Source of the DNA: Bondarzewia mesenterica
Lineage: Eukaryota; Basidiomycota; Agaricomycetes; Russulales; Bondarzewiaceae
Reading direction: 5' to 3'
Assembly: GCA_004802705.1 (NCBI GenBank)
Contig: SGPL01000137.1
Coordinates: forward strand, 1-63,755
Length of the DNA stretch: 63,755 nucleotides
Every line of letters starts with the position of its first letter. Position 1 is the stretch's first letter. The position numbers and the translations under genes were made by a program. This document shows, piece after piece, positions 23,480 to 38,607 of this stretch. Below the pieces are notes generated by a model, which was not told the DNA's origin, did no database searches, and was given only the letters and a program-made list of their open reading frames with translations.

Positions 23480-25260
23480 ATAGTGGCATTGCCTATGCTG
23501 ACTTGATAGGCCTCATGAAACTAGAAACTACTAGTGGTAAATGATACTTTCTAGATATGTGAGGTAACTATATTTTTAAATCTTGAGCCTTTCTCTTTGT
23601 CTATAAATTAAATGCTGCCTTTGCCTTTATTGAGTGGCATACTTTAGCTAAACACAAGTCTAAACATCAACTACAACTCATCCATATGAATAGTAGGGGT
23701 AAATTTACCCCTACACAATTTGAGTCTTATCTTTAACAGCATGATATTGCACATCAAACTTTAGCACCTTATACTTTTGCACACATCAGTATCATCAAAT
23801 GCTTACACTACACCCTCTTCAATCACATTTGAGTAATGTGCATCAGCACTAGTCTTTCTCTATCTCTATAAGGTGAATATTACCTCACAGTGGCCTACCT
23901 AACCAACTGCATGGCTACTTACTTCCTCCCTAACTGCATACCTAATGAGGCCTAGTCTAGCCTCAAACCTAATGTATCTCATCTATGTAAATTTAACTGC
24001 TATGCTTTTATTCTCATACAAGGCCATCACAACTCTAAATTCAATAATCACTCTATTGAGTGTATCTTTATTAGTTATTCCCCCAACTCTAAAGCTTAAT
24101 ATTGTTATCACCATCTATCTGATCACGTTTTTATTTTTTATTATGTGTCTTTTATTGAATCTCAAGACTTACCATATAAGTATTCTGATTTCCTTCTCTC
24201 TCTCCCTCTTTTTATGATATCTATCATTTTTTACCCCTTTCTTTACTCATTAAATAATAATCCTATTCCTCTTGCTTCTTCTATGCCTTCTAATCTCATT
24301 CTTTTTTTTATCTCTCTCTAAATCTCTATCTACTCTTATGATACCTAATCATTCATCAGATATTCTACCTCTCTCTCTACGATGCTTTCATTATCTATGA
24401 TAACTCTCTATTAAACTCACTGAATCTCTCAGACTATCTATTATCTTACAAGTTGCACAGACTATTACTGATTCTAAAGTGATTGCTGAATACCTCGATC
24501 TTGCTCACCTTAATATTACACCTTTACTTTCTCTTGATACTTCTTAGTTCTTTTTCTTCTCTATCTTTATATCTCTATCTCCTTTGCTCTCGGACACTGA
24601 CCTTTTCTTTGCCACTGTAGTATAACTCAATGAGAAACTATGTATTTGGACCAATACACAGGCTTCTTTCAATGCCAAGGAATGACATGTAGCATACCTC
24701 AATGAACTTGCCTCCATCCATGTGCATAATGTATATACCCTTATCCCTCAAACATCTGTCTAAGCTAGTTATCTAATAATTAAATGCTGTTTTATTTTCA
24801 TCATTAAATGAGATGCTAATAATAACTCCATTTACTATAAAGCTAGACTCATTGCCAAGGGCTTTACCTAGATTCTCAGACAAGATTTTATAAATACATT
24901 TTCACTTGTCATCCATCTCAAAACCCAACATTTGCTACTTCATCTTGCCACCCATTTTGACCAGCTCACAAAATAGCTCGATATGAAAACTGCATTTTTT
25001 TTATGGCAAATTAAAAAAAAAAACCTCTGAATAAAATAACCAGATGGCTTTATTAAACCTAGCAAAGAAAATTGGGTGTAAAAACTCCTTAAAGGCCTAT
25101 ATAGGCTCCAACAAGGTAGTCACATATAGAACCAAAAAAATTCATAGTGTCCTCATTGAACTCAGCTTTCAATAACTCAGTGTGGATGGAATCTTTATCA
25201 ATGCATGCTTATATTGTGTTTTCTTATATAATTCTATAAATGCAACTTTATTAGCTATAT
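23480..25260 (+). pseudogene. Ty1/copia integrase-RT relic
   Basis: In shifting plus-strand frames the copia polyprotein can be followed. The integrase core has FTPTQFESYLQQHDIAHQT and then a HISIIKCLHYTLFNHI block, which in family members reads like N-G-x-x-E-R-x-H-R-T. The post-integrase block follows (about 24.0-24.2 kb), then RT (from about 24.68 kb) with YKARLIAKGFT, FINTFSLVIHLKT, QLDMKTAFF and WVxKLLKGLYRLQQGS. Stops and frameshifts are frequent, and no LTRs were found. The family call is firm; the ends are approximate. The open frame 23945-24217 is an out-of-frame shadow. Confidence 0.8.
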
Positions 25261-28200
25261 TATGGATAAGTGCCTAACAAATGTATGAATATTCAATATA
25301 ATAATTTCTTTACAATGGGCACTTTTTATAAGATGCATAGACTCCAAATTTTATAATGACTATAAATGATATGCGACCCTCTCTAATAAATTCCTCTATA
25401 TTCATTAATTTCTCCCTCATTATGTGCATATTAGTTTGAGTTTTGACTCACTCTGCAGCACTTTAAGCTACCACATTGTTTAAATAATGTTTATGAGAGA
25501 GATGGTTAAAATGCTTGATTGCTAGCCAGCCTCTCTCATACAACTATACCATCAGCTGAACTCTTAGATTTTATGTATAGTGTGGCAGCCTTGAAAGTGT
25601 AGAGTTTGCTAATATTCATTTCCTATATCTGAGATATTAGCTCCAAGTTATATCATTCAGATAAGGAGGAGGAGTTTGATATCAACTCAGCTCATTTTAA
25701 AAATGTAATAACTTGTAAAGCTAAATGAAAGGAGAAGAAACAGATGAGATAAAGAGCAGCATAAAATAAACTAGCAGATGATGCCACTCAAAGAATGAAC
25801 ACCATGGACCTTGTTGCAACTCTATGGTATATGACATAGGCTCTATATCTCACAGAAGCACAGCAGCATAAAGCTGAAAATGTCAGATGGAAAGTTAAAG
25901 TATGGCTTCAAGAAAGTTCATAAATTTCCCTCTGCACTCTCTCTACCTTCAGCATCACTCACACAATGCACACATCAATCAATCTCTGTAGAGGCAACAA
26001 GAATGTAGGCATACAAGAGCACATCTACTTTTTTTTTCCTTTTTTCCTTTTAATTCTTCTACAATTTTAGCAGTTAATGTAGTACAGGGTATGTCAATCA
26101 AAAATGAAATAAGTGAGTACAAATTTAAGGAGTGAATATAAAAGATTAACTGAGCGACATTCAATGGTGATCTAGCAGCAAAATCCACATGACTAACAGA
26201 AATATAGTAGGCTCATAAGAATCCTCTATCTTGCTATTCCACCTCACAGAAAGATAGAGTAAGCTGAGAAAGATGAGATTAATCAGTGGTCTAAAGTCAG
26301 AGTTAAGGATACTATATCTCAGTCTTGACGAGCTGATTATGAATATGTAGCTTTAGTGGTTCATAGGATATTATGATTCTAAGCAAGAGGTATTAGAGGT
26401 GTAGTAATTTGTGTGTACTTAGCTAGTAAGCAAGTGGTTCAACTTCATCTCCTATTGAAGGTTAGCAGATCAAGATAAAAAAAATAATATGTAATTCAGT
26501 AAAGATGTGATGCATGTTGTGGCTTATTTAGCTTTTTTTTATTACTCATGCTCTTATATTGTATAAGCTTAATCTATGTGCTGCAGCAAACACTACTTAT
26601 ATCATAATAATTCTTATTAAGTTTTCTCAGCTTAATATTTTTTGTCTTAAATAATAGATCTTTGCTATATGATACTAAGTTTAAGTCCTAGTCTTTACTA
26701 TCATAACTTATTTGACTTAGCCTATAATTAATATTATTTGAATCCTCTGAAAGTCATAATAAGGCACAATCTGACTAAGCATTTAAGTTAGCCATCAAAA
26801 CATGAATGTTTTAATAATTATATCAAGCTTTCTTAAATAAAACTAAAAATTTAAACTAAAGTATAAACTTATTAATATTTATAGTAAATGATTAAAATCT
26901 TACTAGCTGTAGCGAATACTGCAAGGCTTAATTTAAATAAGCTTTAACAGTTAAACAACTTAAATCTATTTAACCTTATATGAGCACAAAATATTTATGA
27001 CTTTAAATAAAGAAACTTTAATTTGAATGAGTAGATAAGGTCAATTAGATAGCAAATTATTCACTATAACTATAAAATCTATAGTATCTAGTGTATGTCA
27101 CAAATAATATTATGTATTGATATAATTTTAAGCACAATGAATGAATGACTTATTTCATCAATAAAATAAGTGATCAAGTTTAAGTAATATATTATAACAA
27201 AGTTGCCCTTTTTAAAAAATTAAGGAGATCAATTAGATTTTTCTTATATAACATATAAAATTAAAATTGTTCTTTCACAAGATTTAGCTAGCTTTTAAGA
27301 CTTTAAGCCTCTATCTATATAACTATATATTATATTCTTCTTGCATTTATTGCTTTAAAGATTTTAATAGAGTAAACTAATATACTGAGATCAATAAATT
27401 TAACTTATATTTATTATATTTTTTTAATATCTGCTATAAGTCAATGAACTTTAAAGTGAATCTCCATCTTTCTCTTTATATTTTTGCTTGATTTATTTTT
27501 ATTTTCAAAAAAAAATCTTATTAGCTCTTTTCTTTCAGTATTCTCAAAATATAAAATATTACTTTATACTGAGGATATATAGCTCTCAAGGTAGAGATTT
27601 AAACTATATTCTTATCAATATTTTGATAAACTTTTATCTTCAACTACTCAAAGATAACTTGAAAACTATACATAATATTATAAGCTAATTATAATTATAT
27701 TAAAGCTATGTTAATAATAATAATAATAAAATTATTATTAGCCTTACTTATATAAATCACTCCCCCTATTTAATTAATAATAATTACTAATTACATTAAG
27801 AGCAATGTAGTTAAGTAAAATTATAATTTATTTAAAGCTTAAAGTGTTAAGATACTACTATGGCATCTACTTCTTTTGTGAAATATTTTACTTATACTTA
27901 TACTTTTAAAGAAGATATTTAACTTTAAAATATTTTAAAACACTTTAAATTTAATATTTTTACCTCTTTCTTATTTATTATAATAACTAATCTTTGATCT
28001 ACCACACTCATTATTAAGCATTTTATTAATAATCTAATTATATTAATATAATATAATATACTTTTAAATTGTATGAAGCCCGAGTATATCTAATTTTAAT
28101 ATATTTATACTTTATATAGTTATATTGATATTTTTACTAAAGAATTACTTTAATCTTTTTATGCTTTATTTTATACTATATTAAGGATTCTCACATCACT

Positions 28201-30780
28201 AATTCCTTAATAAAAAGGAGAATTTTAGAGTTAAGAAGTATTTATTATAATTTTTATTTTTTTTATTTTAATCTTTTATATTTCTTAATTGAATTATATT
28301 AAATCTTACTGCATCATTTACTCATCCCTTAGATCAAAAGGCATATTGTTTTTTTTTTTTATGAAACAGAGTTTTATCTATTTAATCTTAAAATAAAAGT
28401 ATTAAAATTTGAGTATGATATCTCAATAAATATAATATGATAATAAGATAAAATTTTATTCTATTACTATAATATATAAGTATATAAGATAATCTTTAAT
28501 TTTAATTTTTTATCTAATGAGGTTTTTTAATAAAAAGTGTGTTATTAAGTGATTAAGAGAATTTTATAAATTGAAGTTAAAACTTTTATTATTTCAATTC
28601 TAAAGTACTGCTGTCACATTCACAAATTGTTCAGAACTAAAATGTTGTCATAATGGCCAAATTATGCAAAGTCCATGCAAGATAGATTATGTCCAAAATG
28701 CAGGCACCATGATCACACAAAAAGGTTTGAAGGCAATTTTTGAACAAATGACAAAGACAGCAATCAAATGAATTACATATAATTAAGCAATAAGAGAAGT
28801 TAGAATTTACTAAAGAATTTGATCAGAATGATAATTAAAAGTAAGCGATAAAGTTAATCACTAAAATGATAAGCAACTTAGCACCTAAAATGATGCACAT
28901 AAAGATGAGATTCAATCTAGTGTACTATTCTCTCATTTTTTTACATGTCTGTCCTTCTTACTCTACCTGTGCCTATGCCCATCTACTTGCCTCCAACTGC
29001 TCCTCTTTCTTCTGTGCTTATCCATAATATGCTACTGCACACTTGTACTCCTTCTGCAGTAAAGCCACCTTCTCACTAGTTGACTAAATCCACTCAAGCT
29101 ATTCATCTTCTTTCTTCATCCCCTCTTGCTGTAGTAGTTCAATCTATTCCTTGATTGATTCCTTTGTGATTTATTAATAACATACCTTTCTCCATCCTCC
29201 CCAACTCTTCCTTTGTCTAATTCAGACAGCTCTTCATCATCAACCCTCATCACAGTCATCAAGCTTCTCTTTCATAATGAACATTAAGATCTTTTTCTTA
29301 TTGACATCGTGCAAGGCCTCAGCTTCCTCTAGATCCTTGCATACTACCTTCTTAGAATCAACTAACTTGTGTGCCTCTTTCATCAATTTGTACCCCCTCT
29401 CCTCTTCATCACTTATTTCGATATTCACTTGAGTCCAATTCAGCTGACTAACTGATAAAACTGAACAATAGTCTTTATCAAGATAATCAATCAGTTTTTA
29501 CTTGCATTATCATCATTATCAACACTATTATTGATAAGTAGCATGTAGATATTCTGTTGATTGGCTGGACTTTATTAGACTTACATTACTTTAACTTATC
29601 ATTTTTTTTAATATTGCATGTTTAATATATTCTTCTTCTCTCTACTTATATATATTATTGCTCAAACTTGTCCTCATTTATCATGCCCTATTATCTTAGT
29701 TTTTAAGTTTGGGTTAACTATTTTACATTCACAAGAAGCAATAATAATGAAATTTTAAACAAGCTTGAATGTGATATAAAAATAACTAAAAGATGCTTTA
29801 TACTCTCCAAAATAATGTTATGCATAATGACTCCACCTATTGAGCACCTTATTAAAATATATCCTTGATGGATATAAGCAAGGAATATAAAGACATTTTA
29901 AACAGTATTTTTCCTTATTTTTTCGATTTTTTTAGCAAGGAAAACAAGTCTGTACAAGAAAATTCAAGTTATCAAGCTCATTCTAAAAAATCATGAACTG
30001 AAAAACCAGGTCAAATCTCATGGACAAAACTATAACTCTGACAAGGATCATATACTTGTTCCACAGACCTTGAGGCTATACAGTTTTGCATTTCTTGAGG
30101 TAGTGTATGCATAGCCTAAAATTAATCCAGTCTCTCTGCATAGGCCTATTGCATATTTCTAAATTTTGCACCCAGCCTTACCTAGCTTGGTATAAAGATC
30201 AAGATCAGTTCAGGCTAAACTAATATTTGCACAGCTGTTATCATTATCTAGATCATTCAAGCCTTCATCTCTACAATCTGCTGGAATTTTCTAACTTTGA
30301 CTAAGATTATTTTAGTTTCTCAGCTGAAATATTTTAGTTTTATTCGGCCTTTTTCTGGCCTTAACTAAAATTCTCTAGGCTTCTCCTAAAGATTTTGCAT
30401 AGCTTTGTCAAAAAGGTATAAAAGGAGAGGGGATGGGTAGGTTCAAGAAATTAATTAAGGAATTGAACATAAAGATTCCAATCACTCATCTATATTCTTA
30501 CTGTATTTTAGTAACTAGCTTTCAACTAACTCTACTAATCACTATCCCTAAAGTTGTTTCAGTAACTCAAAGCTTTATACTTTGAAATTGCTTACACTTT
30601 TCAGATAGTAAATTAGTAAAGCTAGTATTGTGTATACTAGCAAGTTGTACTGTTAATCATTGTCTCAATCATCAATCACAGCTATAATTTTTTGCTCAGA
30701 AGTTTAGTCTTATCTTGTCAAAATTCTAATCATTCTCAAACTAGTAAGCTTTGAATAAGAAAAGTCTTATCACAAAGTAC
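25261..30780. other. AT-rich stretch, weak relics only
   Basis: Sequence to about 25.6 kb may be the tail of the copia relic. The minus-strand frame 25979-26188 and the Lys/Glu-rich minus-strand frame 29240-29428 (with a similar charged continuation to about 28.9 kb) may be coding relics but show no known domain. About 26.5-28.6 kb is extremely AT-rich, with trinucleotide AAT runs near 27.71-27.74 kb. No tRNA or rRNA was seen. Confidence 0.45.
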
Positions 30781-31346
30781 TAGTACATCTTCATCTCTAT
30801 CCAAGCCCAGTCTAAGTTCAATCAGAAGCAAGTTTTAGTCCTAAATAAGAGAAACTGTTGCTATTCTGGTTGTGCATAAGTATTTTCTCTCTTGAAATTT
30901 AGTACTGACCTTTTAATTTTCAAGAATCCTTCTAAAAATCTATCAGCAAGTCCAAGTCCAAGTCTTCTTCAGTATCAGATTCAACTGTGTCAATTAAAAT
31001 AAGACAATCATTGCATATTTATTTTATCTTCAGCATTTGTCTAATTCTCAATTATTCAATAAGACTTATTTAAGTCAAGTCAGTGCTCGTGAACTAAAAT
31101 CCTATTACTAATTTGCTTTAAGATCTTATACAAACAAGACCTTTTACAAATATACAACACCTGCTCACTTTGTATTCTTGTTCAATTCAAGATCGACAGA
31201 ATAAACATAACAACCTCCCTCAAATTGAACAACTAAGCTTCTCCAAGAAAGAAAAAAACTTGAGTTAAGTCTAGGTACTGAAGCACTCACTTGGCACCTT
31301 TGAGTTATTTTTCTCATCCATGTATAGCCTTCCTACTGCTTCTTCA
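30781..31346 (+). repeat. Element C 5' LTR
   Basis: Direct repeat of 46874-47440. The shared sequence begins TAGTA (possibly from TGGTA) and ends CTACTGCTTCTTCA. The boundaries come from where similarity between the two copies stops. No clear target duplication is visible. Confidence 0.7.
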
Positions 31347-31447
31347 CATGACATCATTGAAGCTCACTATAAGGGGGTTTATTACTTTATTTCTTTATAG
31401 ATCTTTTAAGAATACATCCAAGCATCTTAATCCTATAATCACACATT

Positions 31448-33240
31448 ATGGCTAATAATTCATTAGATACATCATTTGATTCATCATTAAAATCAGCTAT
31501 TGCCAATATATCAAACTTATCCAGTACATCAGAACTTACCTTAGTAGTGAGCAACTCTCCACCAGAAAGTATTACACTTTATATTCACAGCATTTTAGCA
31601 TTCACTACAGGTAGCAACTATGCTCATTCTAGGTACAAAGCATGCTCCTCTTAAATTCAAAGGAGATTATACAAAGGTTGAAAAATTTATCACTCAGTAT
31701 GAAAACTTTGCCTTTACCATAATGCTCAATTAAGAGAAGACTACTGTCAAAACATCATCCAGTATTGTTCATGCAAGGTTTAGGAATTTATTGAGGCTCT
31801 TACTAGTTTTTAAGAGAATAACTAGGAAAATATTAAAGCTAACCTATGAATGTACTATGATGTGGACCTTTACAAAAGCTATTACAAGATAAAGGATCTT
31901 ACAGACTTTGTCAAAAAAACCAAGCATTTATGAATGGGAACCCTTATTTTATGAAAAAACTATCTGTGAGACTTTATCTAAATTAATAGTTGGCTTATTA
32001 ACAAAGGTATGATCACGAAAAAAGAGCATGATACATATTTCTGATATGGAATTGGATGAGGATCCAGGGATATCATTGAAAATCACTATCTTTCTTCAGC
32101 TACAAAAGTCAATTGCATAGAACCCTATTTCATTAACAAAATTAAAAAAAAAATTATTGTCACCTCTCACAAATAATGAATGTAGAGATACAAATTAGAT
32201 AGGAGAATCAGATTCAAACTCTAATGAGAGCTCTTCTTTTGATGAAGACTTATGGCATTCAAAGACTAAGAAAAAAAAAACCACTCTGATTTACACTCAA
32301 GCTTGGGCAAAAAAAAAAGTCAAGAAGATTGTCTATAATAGTGATGAGGATGAAATCATTTCAAGCCTCAAGATGTCTTCTTCACTTAAATGACTGTCAG
32401 TTTCTCTAGATAAAATGGATGAACTGATTTCGAAGATGAATTAAATGGATGTTTCATTAGCTTAGTGTGCATAATTTTATTATAAAGCCTTAAAAAAGGA
32501 TAGAGATTTAGCAGCCATAATTTGACCTCGTGACTTATGTCTATGACTTCATACCCCACCATCAATACAAATTTAGAATGCTTGATCTCTTGGTACATTT
32601 TGAAGATCTATTCCACCTTATCTTAGCTTACAGACTAGTGCTTCAGCCACTTCTGTCTCACCAATTAGGCCTATAACCTCAGATTTTATAAACTTGTTAT
32701 GGCTGTAAAGAAAAAGGCCATGAGTTGAATAGGGTCTTAAGCTTTATAAATCAATCTCACAAGGAATTCTTGTACATGATGCAATGAACTAAATTATTCA
32801 TAAATTAAGAGCACTAATCAGCCACTTTATAAAATAAAGCTTTATTGATGCTATTAAATATGAAAGAAAAACCATGAGTTAGGTTTATCGGAATCAGACT
32901 AATCTGATCGTGATCGACTCAGATGATAAAAATTTAGATAATAAAAATGAAGAAGGAGACACATATTAGATTTATAACTAGGACAATGAGGATAAAAAAA
33001 ATGAAGTTTATCCTATGGAGTGCACAATGAAATCTACAAAGTCTTCACATCAAGAAGCCTTTAATGGAGTATATTCTCTCAAGTGCACACTACTCAAAGA
33101 AAAAAGAGACAATATAATTCCTCATGCAGTTCAAGCACCAAAGATTCCTAAAGAGCACTATGATCATTTAAAGTTAAACTCAAAATATAGAAAAGATTTC
33201 TGTTTCCCATTCAGTTACTCTAATTCAATCTAAAACTTTA
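31448..33240 (+). pseudogene. gag of element C, broken
   Basis: The open frame at 31448-31654 starts MANNSLDTSFDSS, and the next segment in another frame reads APLKFKGDYTKVEKFITQYE, a block typical of the Gag of this agaricomycete Ty3 lineage. A long charged region follows with many stops, then the frame 33015-33233. No zinc knuckle was seen. It is identified by resemblance to the lineage, not by a full domain. Confidence 0.6.
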
Positions 33241-33849
33241 TCTCTGTTTAAGCTGATTAAGCCCAAATTCCTATATACTCAGCCATAATTTATATCCATG
33301 CAGCTAGTAGAAGTATATAAGCCTGTTTATAATTTAGATGATAGTGTTATATTATAAAAGATACTAAAGCTTTAAATAAATAACTGTGTTCATTAAAACA
33401 GCAATCAACATGAAAATCTTGTATTATTTAGAGTGATTTAGAATTGAAATTTAAGCTAGAGGCATCTAAATAGAAAGCTGTTTATAAAAAAAACTAGCCA
33501 AAATAATGATAAAGCTCTAAAATTGTCAAAAAATTAGAAATTCAAAACTATAGATACTCAAGACAAATAATGATATGCTAGCAAAAGATCGGCAATCTCA
33601 ACAATAGTTGGCCCACTCCACATTTTAAGCTGAATTTTCAAGGCCTCTATTAAATTGCCTATCAGTGATTTATTAAGACTATCTAAGGACTTATTCTCTA
33701 TTTTATCTGAACAAATAAAGTACTAAATTAAGGCACCTCAAGATATATCAAATTAAAATAAATAAGAGAAATTTACCAAAGCATCTGTCTATATTGCCAT
33801 AGTCAATTATGTACGCACACTCAATGAGCCTCTTATTAATATTTTATTA

Positions 33850-34270
33850 ACTTATTTGGATGCAGATTTAAATTCATTCTCAGCTGTCATTGACACCAGT
33901 TTACAACTAATTATTATATTGAAAAAGATCTAAAAGGATCATATATATCTTCCTATAGATAAATCAGTAAACATGTACATGTATGATGCTAATGGAGGTT
34001 AAGAAGAATTAATAGAACTTATGCAGAACATTCTATTAAAATTTAGAGGAATTTTGATGTTAATAGATCTTTATATAGGTAAGAATATTCCTTGTTCTAT
34101 GCTGCTTAAAAGGCCCTAGCAGTGTATAAATCTTGTTGATAAAAGGGAAGATAAAATATATCTCCTATTCAAGGATAGGAAAAATCCCACTACAGTCAAA
34201 TTGAAGCTAAAGTATTCAAAGGACTACATACTAAGGACTGAAAGAAATGAAAATATTTTGACTTAAATGT
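33850..34270 (+). pseudogene. Aspartic protease region of element C, broken
   Basis: A block reading FSAVIDTSLQLIIIL (about 33.88-33.92 kb) occupies the place of the D-T/S-G active-site loop of retroviral-type proteases; the glycine has been lost. Downstream are MYDANGG and DLYIGKNIPCSMLLKRP, which are typical flap and C-terminal blocks of this lineage. Stops interrupt it. Confidence 0.65.
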
Positions 34271-36926
34271 AAAAATTATCCAGGACTTATCAGACAGCTC
34301 AAAAAGTAAAATTCAAGAAGAATTAAGTCAAGACTTTTAAACTTTGATTATTTAAACCTGAGACTAGCCCTAATACAAGCCTAAATTCAGCCAAAAATGC
34401 AAGAGGATTTAAAGATCAAATGATCAAATATCCAAATTTGAAAAGAATAAGCTAAGATTATCATGCAGAGATGGATCAAAAACTGAAAGCTGCCCCATAT
34501 CTAGACAGATTCTGGCAATATTGAGATTTAAAAGATGAAGAATCTAATTTTGTTAAAGCCACTCGTGACTCATCACTAGATCCTCAAGAAATTTTAAAAG
34601 CTGAAGCAGTTGTAGGCCTTCTCTGCTTAGGCCAACCTTTGCCAAGTTCTCTTATTAATTTTGAAGAAACACATGCTTTATTTAATTTGGAGAAATCACC
34701 TATAATGTTCTCACTAATTCATTTAGAGGAATTAAATATCAAGCATTTGATTTCTCGACTCAAAAATTTGCAAAGTTTAAGATTCAATGAGATAGAAGCT
34801 CTGAACACTCAAAAAGAAATAAAAATGCAAGATTTTAGGTCTATGCCCATCATCATGCAGCTTTTACTACTAATAATTTAGCACCTAGTGTTGTGAAAGA
34901 TCTTTCTAATTCATTTGTGCTCAGCATCCACATTCCTCCTACCATTATTGATCCCAGTATTGACCTGCACTTGCTCCAGGAGCCTAATAAGCTCATTATT
35001 GAGTAGCACAATATAAATATGCAAAAGCTGGTGAGAAATTATGAGGAGGATGGACTACCTGATTATGATGCCATCACCACTCATGAGCTTTCTACTTGGC
35101 CCAAAAAATATCACCTCATATTTCTATTAAGCTGTTTTTATTTTCTGATTCTAACTCTGTAATTTCTCATGCCTTTTAAACTCATTCTCCTGATTAATCC
35201 TTTAAAAACAAAGACAAAGATAAGGTAAAGTAGAATTAATATCTTACCAGCCCCACTTTAGCCTTTCTTCCTTTCTCACCTGACAGTCAAGACACTAACA
35301 CAGTGATCACCTGATCTAATTTAATTCTCTAAGATAAGATAGTGAGAAAATTCTTTATCAAGAAAGCCTCCTCATTCATTCTTATTACCCAGTGCTTGCA
35401 ATGCTCCTCCATCAGATTAACATGTGCCTCTCTCTTTAGCATGACTAGATCTTACCATGCAACTAAATTCTCACACTTGTAACATTTGCAGCATATCAGT
35501 TCTGGTGCTCATGCATCTTTGAGCTCATCAACCTCATATAAAAGAACATAGAGTAATAGTATACCTATCCTCATGAGGCTGATCACTGCCTAAAATCACT
35601 CTTTATGATCCTGTGATCATCATTCTCATCACTCATGGCATTTGTATTCCCTATACATCATCTGACAGTGCTTGCCTCTTATTTCTAAATGATGAAATCA
35701 ACCTGATCTATGATATTTACTAGCTCTTTGAGATCCAAGGATGACAGGACTTTGTTAAGACCCTTTGTTATCTCATAGAACTTCATTTTATAGATGATCA
35801 CTTTATTTGCACCTTGATCAACAACTTTCTCTTGAGCTATCAACCTTACTCAAATACGAGCAAAATTACGTTCAAGAATTGAAGAGGGTTGAAGAATTTG
35901 TGGAGGAATTAAAATATCATAAGCAGTGATATATGTTCAGGTAAGATTTTCTCTCTCTCAACAGACTAATAACTCTGTACAGTATAACCCCCCCTCCCCC
36001 TCCTCCACTCGATCCTTGCTGCTGATGTCTATTTTATCCTCACTCTATTATTTATTTTATTTGTATTTTGCTTTATTTGCACTTTCTTCCTATTTTTACA
36101 TTCATCTAGCTTATTATCCTCATTATATGTCTGCCAAGTCAGTGAAGTAAGGCACTCGCTGGTCATCATTACTATGTGCCTTATATAAATATGAATCCTT
36201 TTATACTATTGTACTATTTTTTTGCATTCTATGCTCATTTTTATGTTTATACTTTTGTGTTGATGTCTATGCCCTCTTTCATTTTAATACTATGCCTTGA
36301 ATGTTTTAATTTCTTTTCTTGTTTGATCTTTGATTCCTTATGATACTTTTTTTGACTCTTTGCTATGCTTTTTATCTTCTTCTTTACCTTACTCATTAGT
36401 GAGCATAGCGCTCGGCAATTATTTATATTATTTTTTTATAACTTCTTCTCAGACTCCTTTACTAGTTAAGATGAACTACAAAGGGTCTTTTATCATTCAT
36501 CTTGGACTCTTGTATTACCTATCAGTTGTGTTCAATTTTTTTTTACCTACAGTTTATTTACCCCTTTTAAAATAAGACTTTTTGCTAGTAACTATTGAGG
36601 CAAAAAGTCAGAAGTTAAAAGGATTGGCACTTAAAAATAAGTGACAAGAAATTTTACTGACCTTAATTCTAGCTAAACATATCAGACAAAAATGCCATGC
36701 TCTCAAGATAAACTTTAAATTTTAACTATATATAAATAAGTTGACAAAAAAGTACACTTATTTACTAGAACTTTTTTAAAAAAAAGTGTAAGTACATCGA
36801 TAAATCCTCAAAAATCTTTTACTCACATTACTACCTCTTACACTACATCCTTCTAATTTTATACTTATTGCCAAGTTATCACTTGATTAAATCAAGATTC
36901 TAGATATTAATCTTGATAGATTTTTA
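34271..36926 (+). other. Element C interior between protease and RT
   Basis: Decayed interior of element C. Frames at 34639-34881, 35926-36150 and 36330-36575 are short and low in complexity. In this lineage a poorly conserved linker lies between protease and RT, which would fit. No domain is recognisable. Confidence 0.45.
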
Positions 36927-38607
36927 TTGCCAAAAGAAGAAAAGTTATTTCAGCATATCATGAAGCTTAATAAGAAAACCTTAGCTTTTGAAGAAAGTGA
37001 TCGTGGTACACTGAAAGAATCATATTTCTCTCTATATATTTATCCAATAATAGCTCATATACCCTGGGTGTACAAAAATATTCTCATATCCTCAAGAATT
37101 AAGCTTTAAGTATTGGACCTGCTTCAAGAAAAGATCAAGGCAAGAGTATATGAACTTAGTCAATTAGCATACTAATCTCAATAATTTTGCATTTTGAAGA
37201 AAAATAAAAAATTGAGATTAGTCCATGATCTCCAGCCTTTGAATAAGGTTCTTATTTGTGATGCTAGACTAATCTTATAATTAATAATTTTGTTAAACCC
37301 TTTGTAAAATGAGCCTGTAACTTGATATTTAACCTCTTTTAAAGGTTTAATACATAAAAGGTTTACTCTATAAGCTGAGATCTTACTGCATTCTCTACAC
37401 CTTTAAGACTTTTGTGATTAATATCATGCCCATGAGATATACCAATTCACTTGCAGAATTTTAAAACTCGATGACATTCATCCTTCAAGATAAAATTTTG
37501 AAAAAAGCAAATATCTTCATTGATAACTATGAAGTTCATGAACCTATATCGTAGTACCTGAACAAAGGCAAAAAGCCAAAAACTCTTAAAAAAATTTAAA
37601 AATTAAGAGATTTATTTGGGAACATGCACAAGATGTCCATCAAATTATACACTATATCAAGCAAGTAAGAGCTACTTTCTCCACTATCAAAGGATTAATT
37701 TGTCATCTAAATATAATCATTGTGAGATAAAAATGCACTTAAGATGGTAAGGTTCTTGAAGATAAGAAAATCTCGAAGATCGTATAATGGCCTTAATTAA
37801 CCTTAGTCAAGGAAGTCCGTGAATTTTTAGAATTATGCTTCAAATATAGATCCCAAACTACTCCAAGGTAGTCAGGCCTTTAATAAAACTAATCTGAAAA
37901 GATGAAGAATTTGAATGAACAGAACAGAGATAAGAGGCTTTTAAAAAACTTAAAAGTCTAGTATTATCTGTTTTAATCTTACGTTCTATCAACTGTACCT
38001 CATCCAACCCTATAATCCTATCTGTGGACTCAAGCTATATTGCAGTAGAATTTATACTATCACAACTAGATGATGAAGGTAGAAAAAGATCAGCAGATAT
38101 AGATTTCTCTCTATAAGTAAAGTAAAGTCACAATATTTTCAGCCAAAGCTAAAATTATTTAAACTTTATTGAGCTTTATATCACTATCATCTTTACATCA
38201 TCAGAGTGATCAATTTTTATATAAAAGTTGATGCAAAATACATCAAAGAAATGCTGAATTCACCTGATCTTCAGCTAAATGCAGTCATTAACTGGTGGAT
38301 TCAAAGAATCTTAATGTTCGATTTCACATTAGTCTATATTTCAGCAAAAAAGTTCAAAGGCCCAGATGCACTCTCATGACAGGCACTAGCATCAGATAAA
38401 GAAGCCAAATTTAATAATGATACTTAATTAGATAATATTGCCTTATACTTAATAATTAAGAACTATTGAAGTTGCCACATCACCTCCACTGATAGTATAA
38501 TGCCCTATCTAATTATCGACCTTCTATCATCTTCTCTAACAATGATAACTCAAGATGATAAATTATGCCAAATATATTGATTCTTAATCAAACTACAGTA
38601 TCCTATA
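36927..38607 (+). pseudogene. RT-RNase H and integrase start of element C, broken
   Basis: The frame 36927-37109 (KEEKLFQHIMKLNKKTLAFE) is the pre-RT block. RT begins with KLRLVHDLQPLNKV near 37.2 kb, and later RT/connection blocks run to about 37.95 kb. RNase H is around 38.0-38.3 kb with a VDSSY-like start, and WIQRILMFDFTLVYISAKKF at about 38.31-38.36 kb marks its end. The segment up to 38607 leads into integrase and is interrupted there by element B. Multiple stops and frameshifts are present. Confidence 0.75.

Noticed and set aside
23945..24217. Hydrophobic 90-codon plus-strand ORF as a membrane protein
   Set aside because: It is an out-of-frame reading of the copia integrase C-terminal region.
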